Positions 45,336 through 54,593 of a DNA stretch of 64,000 nucleotides are shown here, one piece after another. The DNA is from Chloracidobacterium sp. (GTDB lineage Bacteria; Acidobacteriota; Blastocatellia; Pyrinomonadales; Pyrinomonadaceae), in assembly GCA_016712045.1 (NCBI GenBank), contig JADJRV010000005.1:1-64000 (forward strand), given 5' to 3'. Numbering within the stretch: position 1 is the stretch's first letter; each line of letters begins with the position of its first letter. The notes under the pieces were generated by a model that had not been told where the DNA came from, made no database searches, and saw only the letters and a list, made by a program, of their open reading frames with translations. The position numbers were made by a program, and so were the translations under genes.

Positions 45336-47147
45336 ATGGTTGATTATCCAACATTTGAACACGACGTTATAGTCATCGGTGCCGGTGGTGCCGGTTTGCG
45401 GGCGGCTATTGAGGCTTCCGGTTCCGGCGTTTCGGTCGGCCTGATCTGCAAGTCTTTGCTTGGCAAAGCCCACACCGTCATGGCCGAGGGCGGCATGGCG
45501 GCGGCGATGGGGCACAACGACGATCGTGACAATTGGAAGGTCCATTTTTCCGACACGATGCGCGGCGGCCAGTACGTCAACAACTGGCGTATGGCAGAGT
45601 TGCACGCCAAAGAAGCACCTGATCGTGTTCGCGAGCTTGAAAGCTGGGGAGCCGTTTTCGACCGGACGAAAGATGGCCGCATCAACCAGCGAAACTTTGG
45701 CGGCCACCGCTATCCGCGGCTCGCTCACGTCGGCGACCGCACCGGACTCGAACTTATCCGCACGCTCCAGGACCACGGCATCCATCAGGGCATCGAGGTC
45801 TATATGGAGGTCACAGTTCTCACTCTGCTGAAGGACGGTGACCGCGTCATCGGCTGTCTCGCCTACGAACGCGAGCACGGACGTTTTCGCATCTATAAAG
45901 GAAAAGCCGTCATCCTCGCGACCGGCGGCATCGGTCGGGCGTACAAGATCACGTCGAACAGTTGGGAAGGCACGGGCGATGGCCACGCTCTCGCGTACGA
46001 CGCCGGGGCCGAGCTGATCGATATGGAATTTATCCAGTTCCACCCGACCGGCATGGTCTGGCCGCCGAGCGTTCGCGGGATTTTGGTCACCGAGGGAGTT
46101 CGCGGCGAAGGCGGCATTTTGCGCAACAGCGAAGGCAAGCGCTTTATGTTCGACGACATACCGGACAATTACAAAGATCAGACTAGCGACACCGAAGAAG
46201 AAGGCTGGAAATACGTGACCGGCGACAAGAACGCAAGACGCCCGCCGGAGTTATTGACCCGCGACCACGTCGCCCGCTGCATTATGCGTGAGGTCAAGGC
46301 CGGACGCGGTTCGCCGCACGGCGGCGTCTATCTCGACATCGCGTGGATCAAGGAAAAGATCAAGGACGCGCCCGAGCACATCAAAAAGAAATTGCCGAGC
46401 ATGTATCACCAGTTCAAACAGCTCGCTAATCTCGATATCACGACCACGCCGATGGAGGTCGGCCCGACGACGCACTACGTCATGGGCGGCATCCGTGTTA
46501 ACGCGGACACTCAGGAATCGACGGTTCCGGGACTGTTTGCGGCCGGCGAATGCGCGGCCGGCATCAACGGTGCCAACCGCCTCGGCGGCAACTCGCTTTC
46601 GGACCTGATCGTCTTCGGCAAGCGTGCGGGCGAACACGCCGCGATCTTTGCCAAAGAGAACGGCCACGGTACGCTCGACAACGCGGCGATCGAACAAACA
46701 GCCAAAGCCGCTCTCGAACCTTTTGATCGCGATGGCGGTGAAAATCCGTATACGATCCAGCACGACCTACAGGAAATGATGCAGGCAAATGTCGGCATCG
46801 TCCGCCAGCACGACGAGATGGTCGAGGCTCTTAATGGACTCGACGCGCTGAAAAGCCGTGCGGCTCGAACCTTTGTTCCGGGCAATATCGATTTCAACCC
46901 CGGCTGGCACACGGCTCTCGATCTGCACAATCTGCTGATCGTTTCCGAAGCGATCGCGAGAGCCGCAATCGAACGAAAAGAGAGCCGCGGCGGACATTTT
47001 CGCGAAGATTTTCCGGGCAAGGATCCCGAGTTTGCCAAATTTAACTATTCGCTCAAAAAATCCGAGGGCGGCGGGATGGAGATCTCAAAGATCCCGATCC
47101 CCGAAATGCCGGATTATTTGAAAGAAGTGATCGAAGAAATGGGATAA
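45336..47147 (+). CDS. sdhA: succinate dehydrogenase/fumarate reductase flavoprotein subunit
   Basis: 603 residues from ATG at 45336 (MVDYPTFEHDVIVIGAGG, the FAD dinucleotide motif). The His of covalent FAD attachment lies in KAHTVMAEGGMA; the substrate-binding stretches IQFHPTGM and GPTTHYVMGGIRV and the C-terminal FAD loop GANRLGGNSLSDLIVFGKRAG are intact. Oxidises succinate or reduces fumarate; direction cannot be read from sequence. Its 3' side leads into a 78-base palindromic intergenic repeat before sdhB. Confidence 0.95.
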   Translation: MVDYPTFEHDVIVIGAGGAGLRAAIEASGSGVSVGLICKSLLGKAHTVMAEGGMAAAMGHNDDRDNWKVHFSDTMRGGQYVNNWRMAELHAKEAPDRVRELESWGAVFDRTKDGRINQRNFGGHRYPRLAHVGDRTGLELIRTLQDHGIHQGIEVYMEVTVLTLLKDGDRVIGCLAYEREHGRFRIYKGKAVILATGGIGRAYKITSNSWEGTGDGHALAYDAGAELIDMEFIQFHPTGMVWPPSVRGILVTEGVRGEGGILRNSEGKRFMFDDIPDNYKDQTSDTEEEGWKYVTGDKNARRPPELLTRDHVARCIMREVKAGRGSPHGGVYLDIAWIKEKIKDAPEHIKKKLPSMYHQFKQLANLDITTTPMEVGPTTHYVMGGIRVNADTQESTVPGLFAAGECAAGINGANRLGGNSLSDLIVFGKRAGEHAAIFAKENGHGTLDNAAIEQTAKAALEPFDRDGGENPYTIQHDLQEMMQANVGIVRQHDEMVEALNGLDALKSRAARTFVPGNIDFNPGWHTALDLHNLLIVSEAIARAAIERKESRGGHFREDFPGKDPEFAKFNYSLKKSEGGGMEISKIPIPEMPDYLKEVIEEMG

Positions 47148-47149
47148 GA

Positions 47150-47222
47150 AAGTTTTGCCACGAATTACACGAATGGCACGAATAGAACCAGTTTTGTAAT
47201 TCGTTTCATTCGTGGCTAAATT
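47150..47222. repeat. intergenic inverted repeat between sdhA and sdhB
   Basis: GCCACGAATTACACGAATGG on the left pairs imperfectly with CATTCGTGGC on the right, giving a long hairpin built from CACGAAT units. The type is common in acidobacterial intergenic DNA; similar but distinct repeats lie at 50727, 57911 and 62868. Confidence 0.6.
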
Positions 47223-47225
47223 CTT

Positions 47226-47969
47226 ATGAAAAAAGCAACATTTAGCATCAGACGCGGCGGGCGTGAGACGGCGGAGATGGTTGACTACCAGACCGAGGTC
47301 AGCGAGGGCATGGTCGTGCTTGATGCCGTCCATCAGATACAGGCCGAATCGGCTCCGGATCTCGCTTGCCGCTGGAACTGCAAAGCCGGGAAATGCGGTT
47401 CGTGCTCCGCCGAGATCAACGGCATGCCAAAGCTGATGTGCATGACGCGGCTCGATACGATCCCGCTCGATCAGCCCGTGACGATCGAACCGATCCGTGC
47501 TTTTCCGCCGATCAAAGACCTCATCGCCGACGTGTCGTGGAATTACGAGGTCAAAAAACGCATCAAGAAATTCAAGCCGCGTGCTCCCGACGCCGAGGAC
47601 GGCACCTGGCGGATGCTGCAGGAGGATGTCGACCGGGTGCAGGAGTTTCGAAAATGTATCGAGTGTTTTCTCTGTCAGGATGTGTGTCACGTTTTGCGTG
47701 ACCACAACAAGCACGAAGAGTTTATCGGCCCTCGGTTTCTTGTTTATGCCGCCGCTCTCGAGATGCACCCGCTCGACACCGAGGATCGCACCGGCGACCT
47801 CAAAGACATGCACGGCATCGGCTATTGCAACATCACAAAATGCTGCACAAAGGTTTGCCCCGAGCACATTACGATCACCGATAACGCGATCATTCCGCTC
47901 AAAGAACGCGTTGTTGACGAGTATTACGATCCGTTAAAAAGACTGGTCAAGCTGTTTCGAAAAAAATGA
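47226..47969 (+). CDS. sdhB: succinate dehydrogenase/fumarate reductase iron-sulfur subunit
   Basis: 247 residues. The [2Fe-2S] motif CKAGKCGSC with CMTRLD, and the C-terminal cysteine sets CIECFLCQDVCH and CCTKVCPEHI for [4Fe-4S] and [3Fe-4S] clusters are present. Carries electrons from the flavoprotein to the membrane subunit. Overlaps the next small membrane gene by 4 bases (ATGA). Confidence 0.95.
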   Translation: MKKATFSIRRGGRETAEMVDYQTEVSEGMVVLDAVHQIQAESAPDLACRWNCKAGKCGSCSAEINGMPKLMCMTRLDTIPLDQPVTIEPIRAFPPIKDLIADVSWNYEVKKRIKKFKPRAPDAEDGTWRMLQEDVDRVQEFRKCIECFLCQDVCHVLRDHNKHEEFIGPRFLVYAAALEMHPLDTEDRTGDLKDMHGIGYCNITKCCTKVCPEHITITDNAIIPLKERVVDEYYDPLKRLVKLFRKK

Positions 47970-48249
47970 AATATTCCGAAGCCGACTGGGCGATAAAACG
48001 CGAACGCGGACCTGGCGATTCCTGCTGATGGACGGCATCTTGATCACCGGCGGGCCTTTTGCAGTGGTCTTGCAGGTTGTTGGATATTTTCTGTTACGGG
48101 TGACAGCGCAGACGTTTGGCCAATATTTCAGCGCTTCGCGGACGTGGATAACTTTCTTTTTCCACGCGACCCTTTTTGGGCTTATAATGGGCTACATAAA
48201 CTGGTGGCGAAACGAAAGGGAATTCTCGAAGTCCAAGGGCGAAGGTTAA
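47966..48249 (+). CDS. small membrane protein (possible frameshift)
   Basis: About 95 residues if read from the ATG overlapping the sdhB stop (MKYSEADWAIKRERGPG) through a shift near 48018 into RFLLMDGILITGGPFAVVLQ; only 73 residues if it begins at the internal ATG at 48028. Two hydrophobic helices (ILITGGPFAVVLQVVGYFLL and TWITFFFHATLFGLIMGYI) and a charged tail. Unknown family. Lies 4 bases before a TPR gene. Confidence 0.55.
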
Positions 48250-48253
48250 CGCT

Positions 48254-48733
48254 ATGTTCGAACTAAAACCATTACATCCTGAAGCTGTCACCGCTGCGTT
48301 AGAGAAAGCGAACCGCTATCGGCTGCTTAATGAGCCCGGTGCCGCCGAGAGCATCTATCTCGACATACTCGCCATCGAGCCAGAAAATCAAGAGGCGTTG
48401 ATCAACATCGTCCTCGCGATGAGCGACCGTTTTGGCAAAGATTACGCCGTCGGCGATGCCCGCGTTGCGGAATATCTGACGCGGATCAAGGACGATTATT
48501 CGCGCAGTTATTACACGGGCATCATGTACGAGCGGCGGGCAAAGGCTTCGCTGGCAAAGGGCGGCGTCGGTGCTTACGAACTGTTTCGGCAAGCAATGGA
48601 TTGTTTTGAAACGGCTGAGGCAATGCGTCCTGTCGGCAACGACGACGCGATCCTCCGTTGGAACGGCTGTGCCCGCGTGATCAAGACAAATGCTCTCGCT
48701 CCGCGTGATATGCCGCACGATTTTCTTGAATAG
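48254..48733 (+). CDS. tetratricopeptide-repeat protein
   Basis: 159 residues. Three TPR-like helical pairs are visible (ALEKANRYRLLNEPGAAESIYLDILAIEPEN; AMDCFETAEAMRP). No signal peptide, so cytoplasmic. TPR proteins are scaffolds and no partner can be named; location after sdhB and the small membrane protein suggests, without proof, a link to assembly of that complex. Confidence 0.65.
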   Translation: MFELKPLHPEAVTAALEKANRYRLLNEPGAAESIYLDILAIEPENQEALINIVLAMSDRFGKDYAVGDARVAEYLTRIKDDYSRSYYTGIMYERRAKASLAKGGVGAYELFRQAMDCFETAEAMRPVGNDDAILRWNGCARVIKTNALAPRDMPHDFLE

Positions 48734-48826
48734 TTTAGGTTGCGACACGGACAAACCTGTGCGATATTTTATTCGCTATACGATACGTATTTTATTACTT
48801 GGGGCATCACACAAAGGAGAAAGAAA

Positions 48827-49156
48827 ATGGCAGGAAAATTTGAATTAAAGACATCGAGTAACGGCAAATATCATTTTAACCTCAAGGCCGGCAACGGTCA
48901 GATCATCCTCTCGTCAGAGATGTATGAATCAAAATCAGCCGCTGAGAACGGTATCGAGTCGGTTTCAAAAAATGCCGGCGACGACGCCCGCTACGAGCGT
49001 AAGGAATCGTCAAACGGCAAGCCGTATTTCAACCTCAAGGCGAGCAACGGCCAGGTCATCGGCAAGAGCGAAATGTACGAATCGGCTGCCGCTATGGAAA
49101 ACGGCATCGCTTCGGTCAAATCAAACGCTCCTGGAGCCCCGACCGTCGAAGCTTAG
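48827..49156 (+). CDS. YegP/DUF1508 protein with two repeats
   Basis: 109 residues from the ATG preceded by AAAGGAGAAAG. Two copies of the DUF1508 unit: FELKTSSNGKYHFNLKAGNGQIIL..SEMYESKSAAENGIESV and the very similar YERKESSNGKPYFNLKASNGQVIGKSEMYESAAAMENGIASV. Small intracellular protein of unknown function, related to E. coli YegP. A 9-bp inverted repeat (AAAGATCAG, 49201-49223) follows it and may be a weak terminator. Confidence 0.85.
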   Translation: MAGKFELKTSSNGKYHFNLKAGNGQIILSSEMYESKSAAENGIESVSKNAGDDARYERKESSNGKPYFNLKASNGQVIGKSEMYESAAAMENGIASVKSNAPGAPTVEA

Positions 49157-49270
49157 GTTTATCGGTTGCTAAGTTGCCCACAGGAAATTGCGAAAGACAC
49201 AAAGATCAGGCTTTCTGATCTTTAACGTTCGGCTAAGTATTTCGTGGGCATTTTTTGGAGGCAACTGATA

Positions 49271-50447
49271 ATGAAAGAACCAATACTCGGCGTCGAACGC
49301 CTCCTCACCGAAAAAATAGATATCCTCCGCGGCCAGCGCATCGGCCTAGTCTGCAATCCAGGCGTCTGTTTTGCCGGACAGTTTTGCCCATGTGGCCGAC
49401 GCTTTTGACGCAAATGATGCGATCAACGTCACGGCTTATTTCGGTCCGCAGCACGGCATTCGCGGCGATGTGCAGTACAACATGATCGAGACGCCGCACG
49501 TGCGCGACACGCGAACCGGCAAGATGATCTATTCGCTTTACAGCGAAACCCGAATTCCAACCGAAGAGATGTGCGATGAGATCGACACGTTTGTCGTCGA
49601 TCTGCAGGATGTCGGCTGCCGCATCTACACCTACACCTACACGATGGCGAATTGCATGATCGCTGCCGCAAAATACGGCAAAAAGGTCGTCGTATGCGAC
49701 CGGCCGAATCCGATCAACGGCGTCGCCGTCGAGGGCAATGTCACCGAAACAGAATTTACGTCATTCGTCGGCCAGTTTGAATTGCCGACACGTCCGGGCA
49801 TGACGATCGGCGAAATGGCCAAGATGTTTAACGAACATTGGAACATTGGCTGCGATCTCGAAGTTATCGAGATGACAGGCTGGAACCGCGAGATGTGGTT
49901 TGAGGAAACAGGACTGCCATGGATACTCCCGAGCCCGAATATCCCTACGATCGATACATGCGTCGTCTTTCCCGCGACGGTCTATCTAGAAGGCACCGAG
50001 CTAAGCGAAGGACGCGGCACGACCAAGCCTTTTGAGCTAAATGGTACTCCCTACATCGATGGCAAGGCATGGGCTGAGGCTCTCAACGCCTTCAACTTTC
50101 CGGGAGTAAAATTTCGCCATGCATATTTTGAGCCGTGGTTCTCGGAGTTTGCCGGTGAGACCTGCGGTGGCGTCCAGATCCACGTCACCGACCGCGAAGC
50201 TTTCACGCCTGTCATCGTCGGCGTTGCGATGGTCAAGACCGCATACGACATGTACCCCGACCATTTCCAATGGCGGCAAAATGACTACGAATACGAATTT
50301 GGCCGCAACCCGATGGACATCGTCTGCGGAACGGATAAGATCCGCAAACAGATCGAAAGCAGCGTTTCGTTGAACGAGATCGAAACCGATTGGTCGAATG
50401 GATTGTCTGAATTTAAAGAGATGCGGAAATCGTTTTTGATCTATTAA
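49271..50447 (+). CDS. DUF1343/NamZ-like exo-beta-N-acetylmuramidase family protein (frameshifted)
   Basis: About 391 residues. Opening MKEPILGVERLLTEKIDILRG and IGLVCNPGV, then after a shift near 49375 HVADAFDAN..NVTAYFGPQHGIRGD, VDLQDVGCRIYTYTYTMANC, DRPNPINGVAVEGN and ILPSPNIPT, the conserved blocks of DUF1343. The characterised relative NamZ removes terminal MurNAc from muropeptides in cell-wall recycling; no signal peptide is visible here, which would point to the cytoplasm. Its 3' end touches the convergent MoaD-like gene. Confidence 0.8.
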
Positions 50448-50722
50448 CCACCACTCACAGCGTTAAAAATATGCAGATCGTTTGAGCTGATCTTGGTTGC
50501 CAAGCCTTTCAACCGTTTCGCATCATCGCTCCCAACAAAGATATTTACATGCTGGCGAATCTCGCCTTGTTCGTTCAGAACACGGTCGCGAAGGGGAGCG
50601 TGCTGCTCCCAGAGAGTATCTAAGACATCGCCGACGGTCGCGAATTCGCCGGAAAGGCTGACCTCGACTTCGCCGCCCGTGAACGGTTTTAGATGACCGC
50701 TAAGATGAACAATTACTGACAT
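50444..50722 (-). CDS. MoaD/ThiS-family ubiquitin-like sulfur carrier
   Basis: 92 residues. A ubiquitin-like fold with the C-terminal VSGG; the terminal Gly-Gly is the adenylation and thiocarboxylation point in sulfur carriers. It might serve molybdopterin (moaA is in the window) or a different sulfur transfer. It is downstream of a beta-propeller gene, a pairing I recall from other genomes, rather than of moaE, so a dedicated carrier role is possible. Intact; ATG at 50722. Confidence 0.8.
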   Translation of the reverse strand: MSVIVHLSGHLKPFTGGEVEVSLSGEFATVGDVLDTLWEQHAPLRDRVLNEQGEIRQHVNIFVGSDDAKRLKGLATKISSNDLHIFNAVSGG

Positions 50723-50726
50723 TAAT

Positions 50727-50812
50727 ATCTCTGCGTTCTCAGCGAGCTCTGCGTTTAAATTTCCTCTAAAGCACTTTCTTTTAACGCAAAGACCGCAAAG
50801 GACGCAGAGGTT
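50727..50812. repeat. intergenic inverted repeat (aacgcaaag/ctctgcgtt family)
   Basis: CTCTGCGTTCTCAGCGAGCT near 50731 is matched in inverse by AACGCAAAGACCGCAAAGGA and GACGCAGAG near 50776-50808. It fills the gap between the beta-propeller and MoaD-like genes and would form a long imperfect hairpin in the transcript between them. Confidence 0.55.
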
Positions 50813-51882
50813 AGATAGAATAAGCCTTTACACAGTAGATCTCGGGCAGTGAGCCTTCGATCAGTTTCCACGAATCGCCGTCGTTCGACGATGCAAAGAG
50901 TTTGCCGTTTTTAGTGCCAAAGAAGATATTGTCGCCGACCGATGCAACCGCATCGCGGAGTATGACTTCGTAAGCGTTCTTTTGCGGCAGGCCTTTGGTA
51001 AGGGGTTCCCAAGACTTGCCTTCGTCGCGAGTGCGATAGACGCGTAGCTTGCCTTTCGCACGTAAACCGTTTTGCATCAGCTTCGAGCGGTACGATAAAG
51101 ACCGAGCCCGAATCGCTCACGGTCATCCCAAATCCAAAATTTGACGGTAGGCCGTCTTCTATCTCTTGCCACGTATGGCCATCGTCGCGGCTGCGGTAAA
51201 CGCCGTGGTGATTCTGCAGGAACAGCGTCTTTTTCTTTTTCGGGTGGCGAACGATCTTATGGACACACTGGCCAAACTCAGGGTATTGGTTTGGCATAAA
51301 GTAAGCCTTAACCCCCTCGTTCGTTGCGGCCCAAGTCGTTCCGCCGTCCGCGGTCTGATAGACACCAGCAGACGAGACGGCGATCTTGATGTCACTAGGG
51401 TCCTTTTTGTTTGTGAGAATCGTGTGCAGGCAAAGGCCGCCAAAGCCGGGATTCCATTTCTTTCGGTGCGGATGTTTCCAGAGTCCGGCGTTTAGTTTCC
51501 AGGTCTCGCCTCGATCATGAGATTCAAAAAGTCCGCCCGGAGCCGTACCGACGTACAGCGTATCATCGTCAGCCCCCGGAGCGATCTGCCAGATATTCTC
51601 AAGCGCAGTTTTTGTATTCGCCGGCATTTTGACGCGGCGTTGCTCAGGCTGGTCCCAAGTCGCGCCCATATCGGTGCTCTTGCACAGTTCGGCCCCGAAA
51701 TGCCAGCTTGCCGGCCCGGCCCACATCTCATTGCGGCCCTTACGTTGATCGAGAAACGCTGAATAGACGGCTAATCCAGGGAAATGCGGGCCTTTTATCG
51801 ACCACTGGCCGTTGCCGCCGCGACGTAAAATAAACAAACCCTTTGCCGTTCCGACAAGCAGTAACGTATTCTTCCCCGCCAT
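50811..51882 (-). CDS. BNR/sortilin-like beta-propeller protein (frameshifted)
   Basis: About 357 residues. Repeated Asp-box motifs S-x-D-x-G-x-T-W (STDMGATWDQ, SHDRGETWKL, TADGGTTWAA, SRDDGHTWQE, TRDEGKSWEP, SNDGDSWKL) show a six- or seven-bladed propeller. No signal peptide; start chosen at MAGKNTLLLVG because GAGGAGG precedes it. One shift near 51070. Often annotated exo-alpha-sialidase, but no sialidase Arg triad can be confirmed, so the role is open. Next to a MoaD-like carrier. Confidence 0.75.
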
Positions 51883-51903
51883 ATCTGCCTCCTCAAGCAA
51901 ATG

Positions 51904-53410
51904 TTAGAACCAACTCTTCTTACCCCAAGCAAGCCGCCCAGTACGCCGCGAACAAGCTTTGTTCCTAGCGAACGGCCAATGCTGCTGACGCTGACCGAGC
52001 TGCTTTTTGCCGATCGATTCCCAACACTGTCGGGTGCCCGAGCCGCCGAACTCTCTGCCTTTCCTGTTCCTTTTTGCTGTTTTGCGACGGCCTCAGCCTC
52101 AGCGGCGGCTTGCTGTTCGGCCATTTTGGCATCGTGGAGCACTGACAGCTTTTCAAATGCCGACTCGCGGTCGATCGCTGTTTCATAAGCACCGGCGACG
52201 AGCGAATTTGCGATCAATGCCGCGCGTTGTTCCGGTGTTATCGGACCAATATGTCCGGACGGCGGCACGACAAATGCACGGTCGACCATTGTCGGGACGC
52301 CTTTTTCATCGAGCGTTGATATCAAAACTTCGCCGACGCCAAGCTCGGTGATGACCGTCTCGGTGTCGAGAGCCGGATTGACGCGGAACGAAGATGCGGC
52401 AGCACGGACGCCCTTTTGCTCCTGCGGAGTGTATGCCCGCAGAGCGTGTTGAACGCGGTTGCCGAGTTGAGCCAAAACCTTTTCGGGGATATCAGCTGGG
52501 TTTTGCGTTACAAAATAAACGCCGACACCCTTGGAACGGATAAGTCGAACGACCTGTTCGACCTTGTCCACCAGAGCCTGCGGTGCATCGGTGAAAAGGA
52601 GATGGGCCTCGTCAAAAAAGAATACGAGCTTAGGCTTTTCCAGATCACCCGCCTCCGGGCAAGATTCAAAAGCTCGCTCAAAAGCCACAACAAAAATGTC
52701 GAGTAGAGTTTTGCAGCCTGGATAAGTTGATCGGCCGCGAGCAGATTGAGCACGCCTTTGCCGCCCGATGACTGCATAAAATCGTCAAGCTTTACTGCTG
52801 GCTCGCCAAACAAAAGATCGCCGCCCTGCTCATCGATCTGCAGCAATCCGCGTTGGATCGCACCGACCGACGCCGCCGAAACATTACCGTATTGCAGCGT
52901 CAGCTGGTCGGCATTTTCACCGACATGCATCATTAGCGATTGGAGATCTTTGAGGTCGATCAGCATCAGGCCGTTATCGTCAGCGTATTTGAAAGCGATC
53001 GACAGGACGCCCTCTTGCGTATCGTTTAGCTGCAACAGGCGTGCGATGAGCAGCGGCCCCATTTCCGAAACGGTCGCCCGCAACGGATGGCCCTGTTTCC
53101 CAAAAACATCCCAAACCGTCGCGGGAAAACCCTCAAAAACCGGCGTGATGCCGAGTTGAGTATTACGCGCATCTATCTTTGGGTTACCGCCGCCGGCCTG
53201 TGTGCAGCCGGTCAGGTCGCCCTTGATATCTGCCATAAAGACTGGCACGCCGCGTGAGCTAAAGCCCTCGGCCAGTCGTTGCAGCGTAACGGTTTTTCCC
53301 GTGCCGGTCGCACCGGTAATAACGCCGTGTCGGTTGGACATCTGCGGCAGTAAATAAAATTCGCCATTTGGCGTTGCGTCTTTTTTAGCAACTAGTATTG
53401 GTTCGGTCAT
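51904..53410 (-). CDS. HerA-like ATPase (DUF853 family; frameshifted)
   Basis: About 502 residues. Walker A GVITGATGTGKTVTLQ (about residues 30-45), Walker B LVFFFDEAHLLF, and the C-terminal stretch SLLDG-like AESSAARAP with a long Ala/Glu helix (AEQQAAAEAEAVAKQQ). Related to the HerA/FtsK helicase class, often called DUF853. Shifts near 52690 and near 51930; in the last frame the protein ends in GKKSWF at 51904, as usual for the family. Function of family unclear (DNA or protein translocation). Lies just upstream of the propeller gene. Confidence 0.78.
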
Positions 53411-53422
53411 ATTTTTGTTCTA

Positions 53423-54021
53423 TCAACAGTTTTCGTATTTCCAATTTCGGCGTTTGCCCTCGGTCAGCCATTCCATCGTCGTCGCCAACCGCTTGTCGCG
53501 GGTCGCGTCGGTTTTTGCTTCGGTTATCCACTCGACGTATTCGCGTTTACAGCTCGGCGGAAATTTATCAAATGTCTCCGCGGCCTTATCGTTTTTGCCA
53601 ATGCTTCGAGCATGGCCTCGGGCACGACAAGCTCCTTTTTTTCGTGCTTTGGCTTTGTGACCTTGACGCCGTCGTCGTTGAGCTTCATCGCCTGTTTGAT
53701 GAGCTTTTTCATCACGGCATCTTTTGGCAGATCTGCAAGAGAGGTCAGTTTGCCAAAACTACCCATCGCAGTCTTTGTCTCGGAAAACTCATCCGATTCC
53801 ATCAAGCTTTGCTTCCAAAAACCAAAAGTACAATGCTGTTTGAACGACGCAAATCCGCACAAAATGCCCTTGTATTCAAAGCTGGGCATGCTCCACTTGA
53901 GCGTTTCGGTCACTTCGGGACAAACCTCGTGCACAAGTGCCCGGACGTGCGTCAGAACCGGTTTTGCAAAATCCGGCGACTTTTCGATATAAGCGTCAAT
54001 TCGCGGGTCAGTGGTCGGCAT
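53423..54021 (-). CDS. YdeI/OmpD-associated-family protein (frameshifted)
   Basis: About 199 residues. A DUF1801-like N-terminal domain (DPRIDAYIEKSPDFAKPVLTH, TLKWSMPSFEYKGILCGFASF) followed, after a shift near 53600, by the YdeI C-terminal signature FPPSCKREYVEWITEAK and TEGKRRNWKYENC. YdeI-type proteins are implicated in resistance to cationic peptides in Bacillus, but the role in this genome is unknown. Cytoplasmic. Confidence 0.75.
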
Positions 54022-54055
54022 CAGAAAAAACTCCTTGCGTGATATTGTGACGGTA

Positions 54056-54465
54056 TTATATACGATTTTCTTTGCGGATAACCAATTTTAACCCCGACCA
54101 TTTTTCGTCAACTGCACAGACCTTGATATCGACCAGTCCAAGCGGAAACGCGGCTTCGCGAACGGTGTCCTCGGTGATCTCGGTTGGCAGCTTTGCGGCC
54201 TTTTTATACCACGAAACCCAGATCGAGCCGTCCTGTTTATCGTCCTTGAGCATTCCGCCAATTTGCCAAAAAGCTCATCGCGGCTGTTTGTAAATAGATG
54301 GATAAGATCGACATCATCTCTCGGCGAATCAATCACCGTCACACCCTCCGGAAGCGGTGCGACCAGATCGTCATAATCGTCAGGGGCGTTGATCGTCAGC
54401 ACGACAAAGCCCTCTTTAATACCAAGCTTTTTAGCGAGCGGCGTGCCCGAATATCCGGTTGTCAT
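54056..54465 (-). CDS. DUF3052-family protein (frameshifted)
   Basis: About 136 residues. MTTGYSGTPLAKKLGIKEG and VDLIHLFTNSRDEL are followed after a shift near 54260 by MLKDDKQDGSIWVSWYKKAAKLPTEITED and GLVDIKVCAVDEKWSGLKLVIRK; these are the usual blocks of DUF3052, small cytoplasmic proteins of unknown role. It lies close to the convergent-type start of hppA on the other strand. No operon partner. Confidence 0.75.
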
Positions 54466-54593
54466 CGGGATATTCTAGCGCAAAAAGTGTCGCGTTATTT
54501 GTCAAAAGCCAGCAATTAATTGATAATCAATAGTTTTGGAAAGCTACTAGAAATGCTTGGCGGTGTTAGCCGCAAACACTGAATAAAAACAAT

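Noticed and set aside
49200..49224. Rho-independent terminator after the YegP-like gene
   Set aside because: The hairpin AAAGATCAG..CTGATCTTT exists, but it lacks a T-tract (TAACG follows), so I mention it only in the gene entry.
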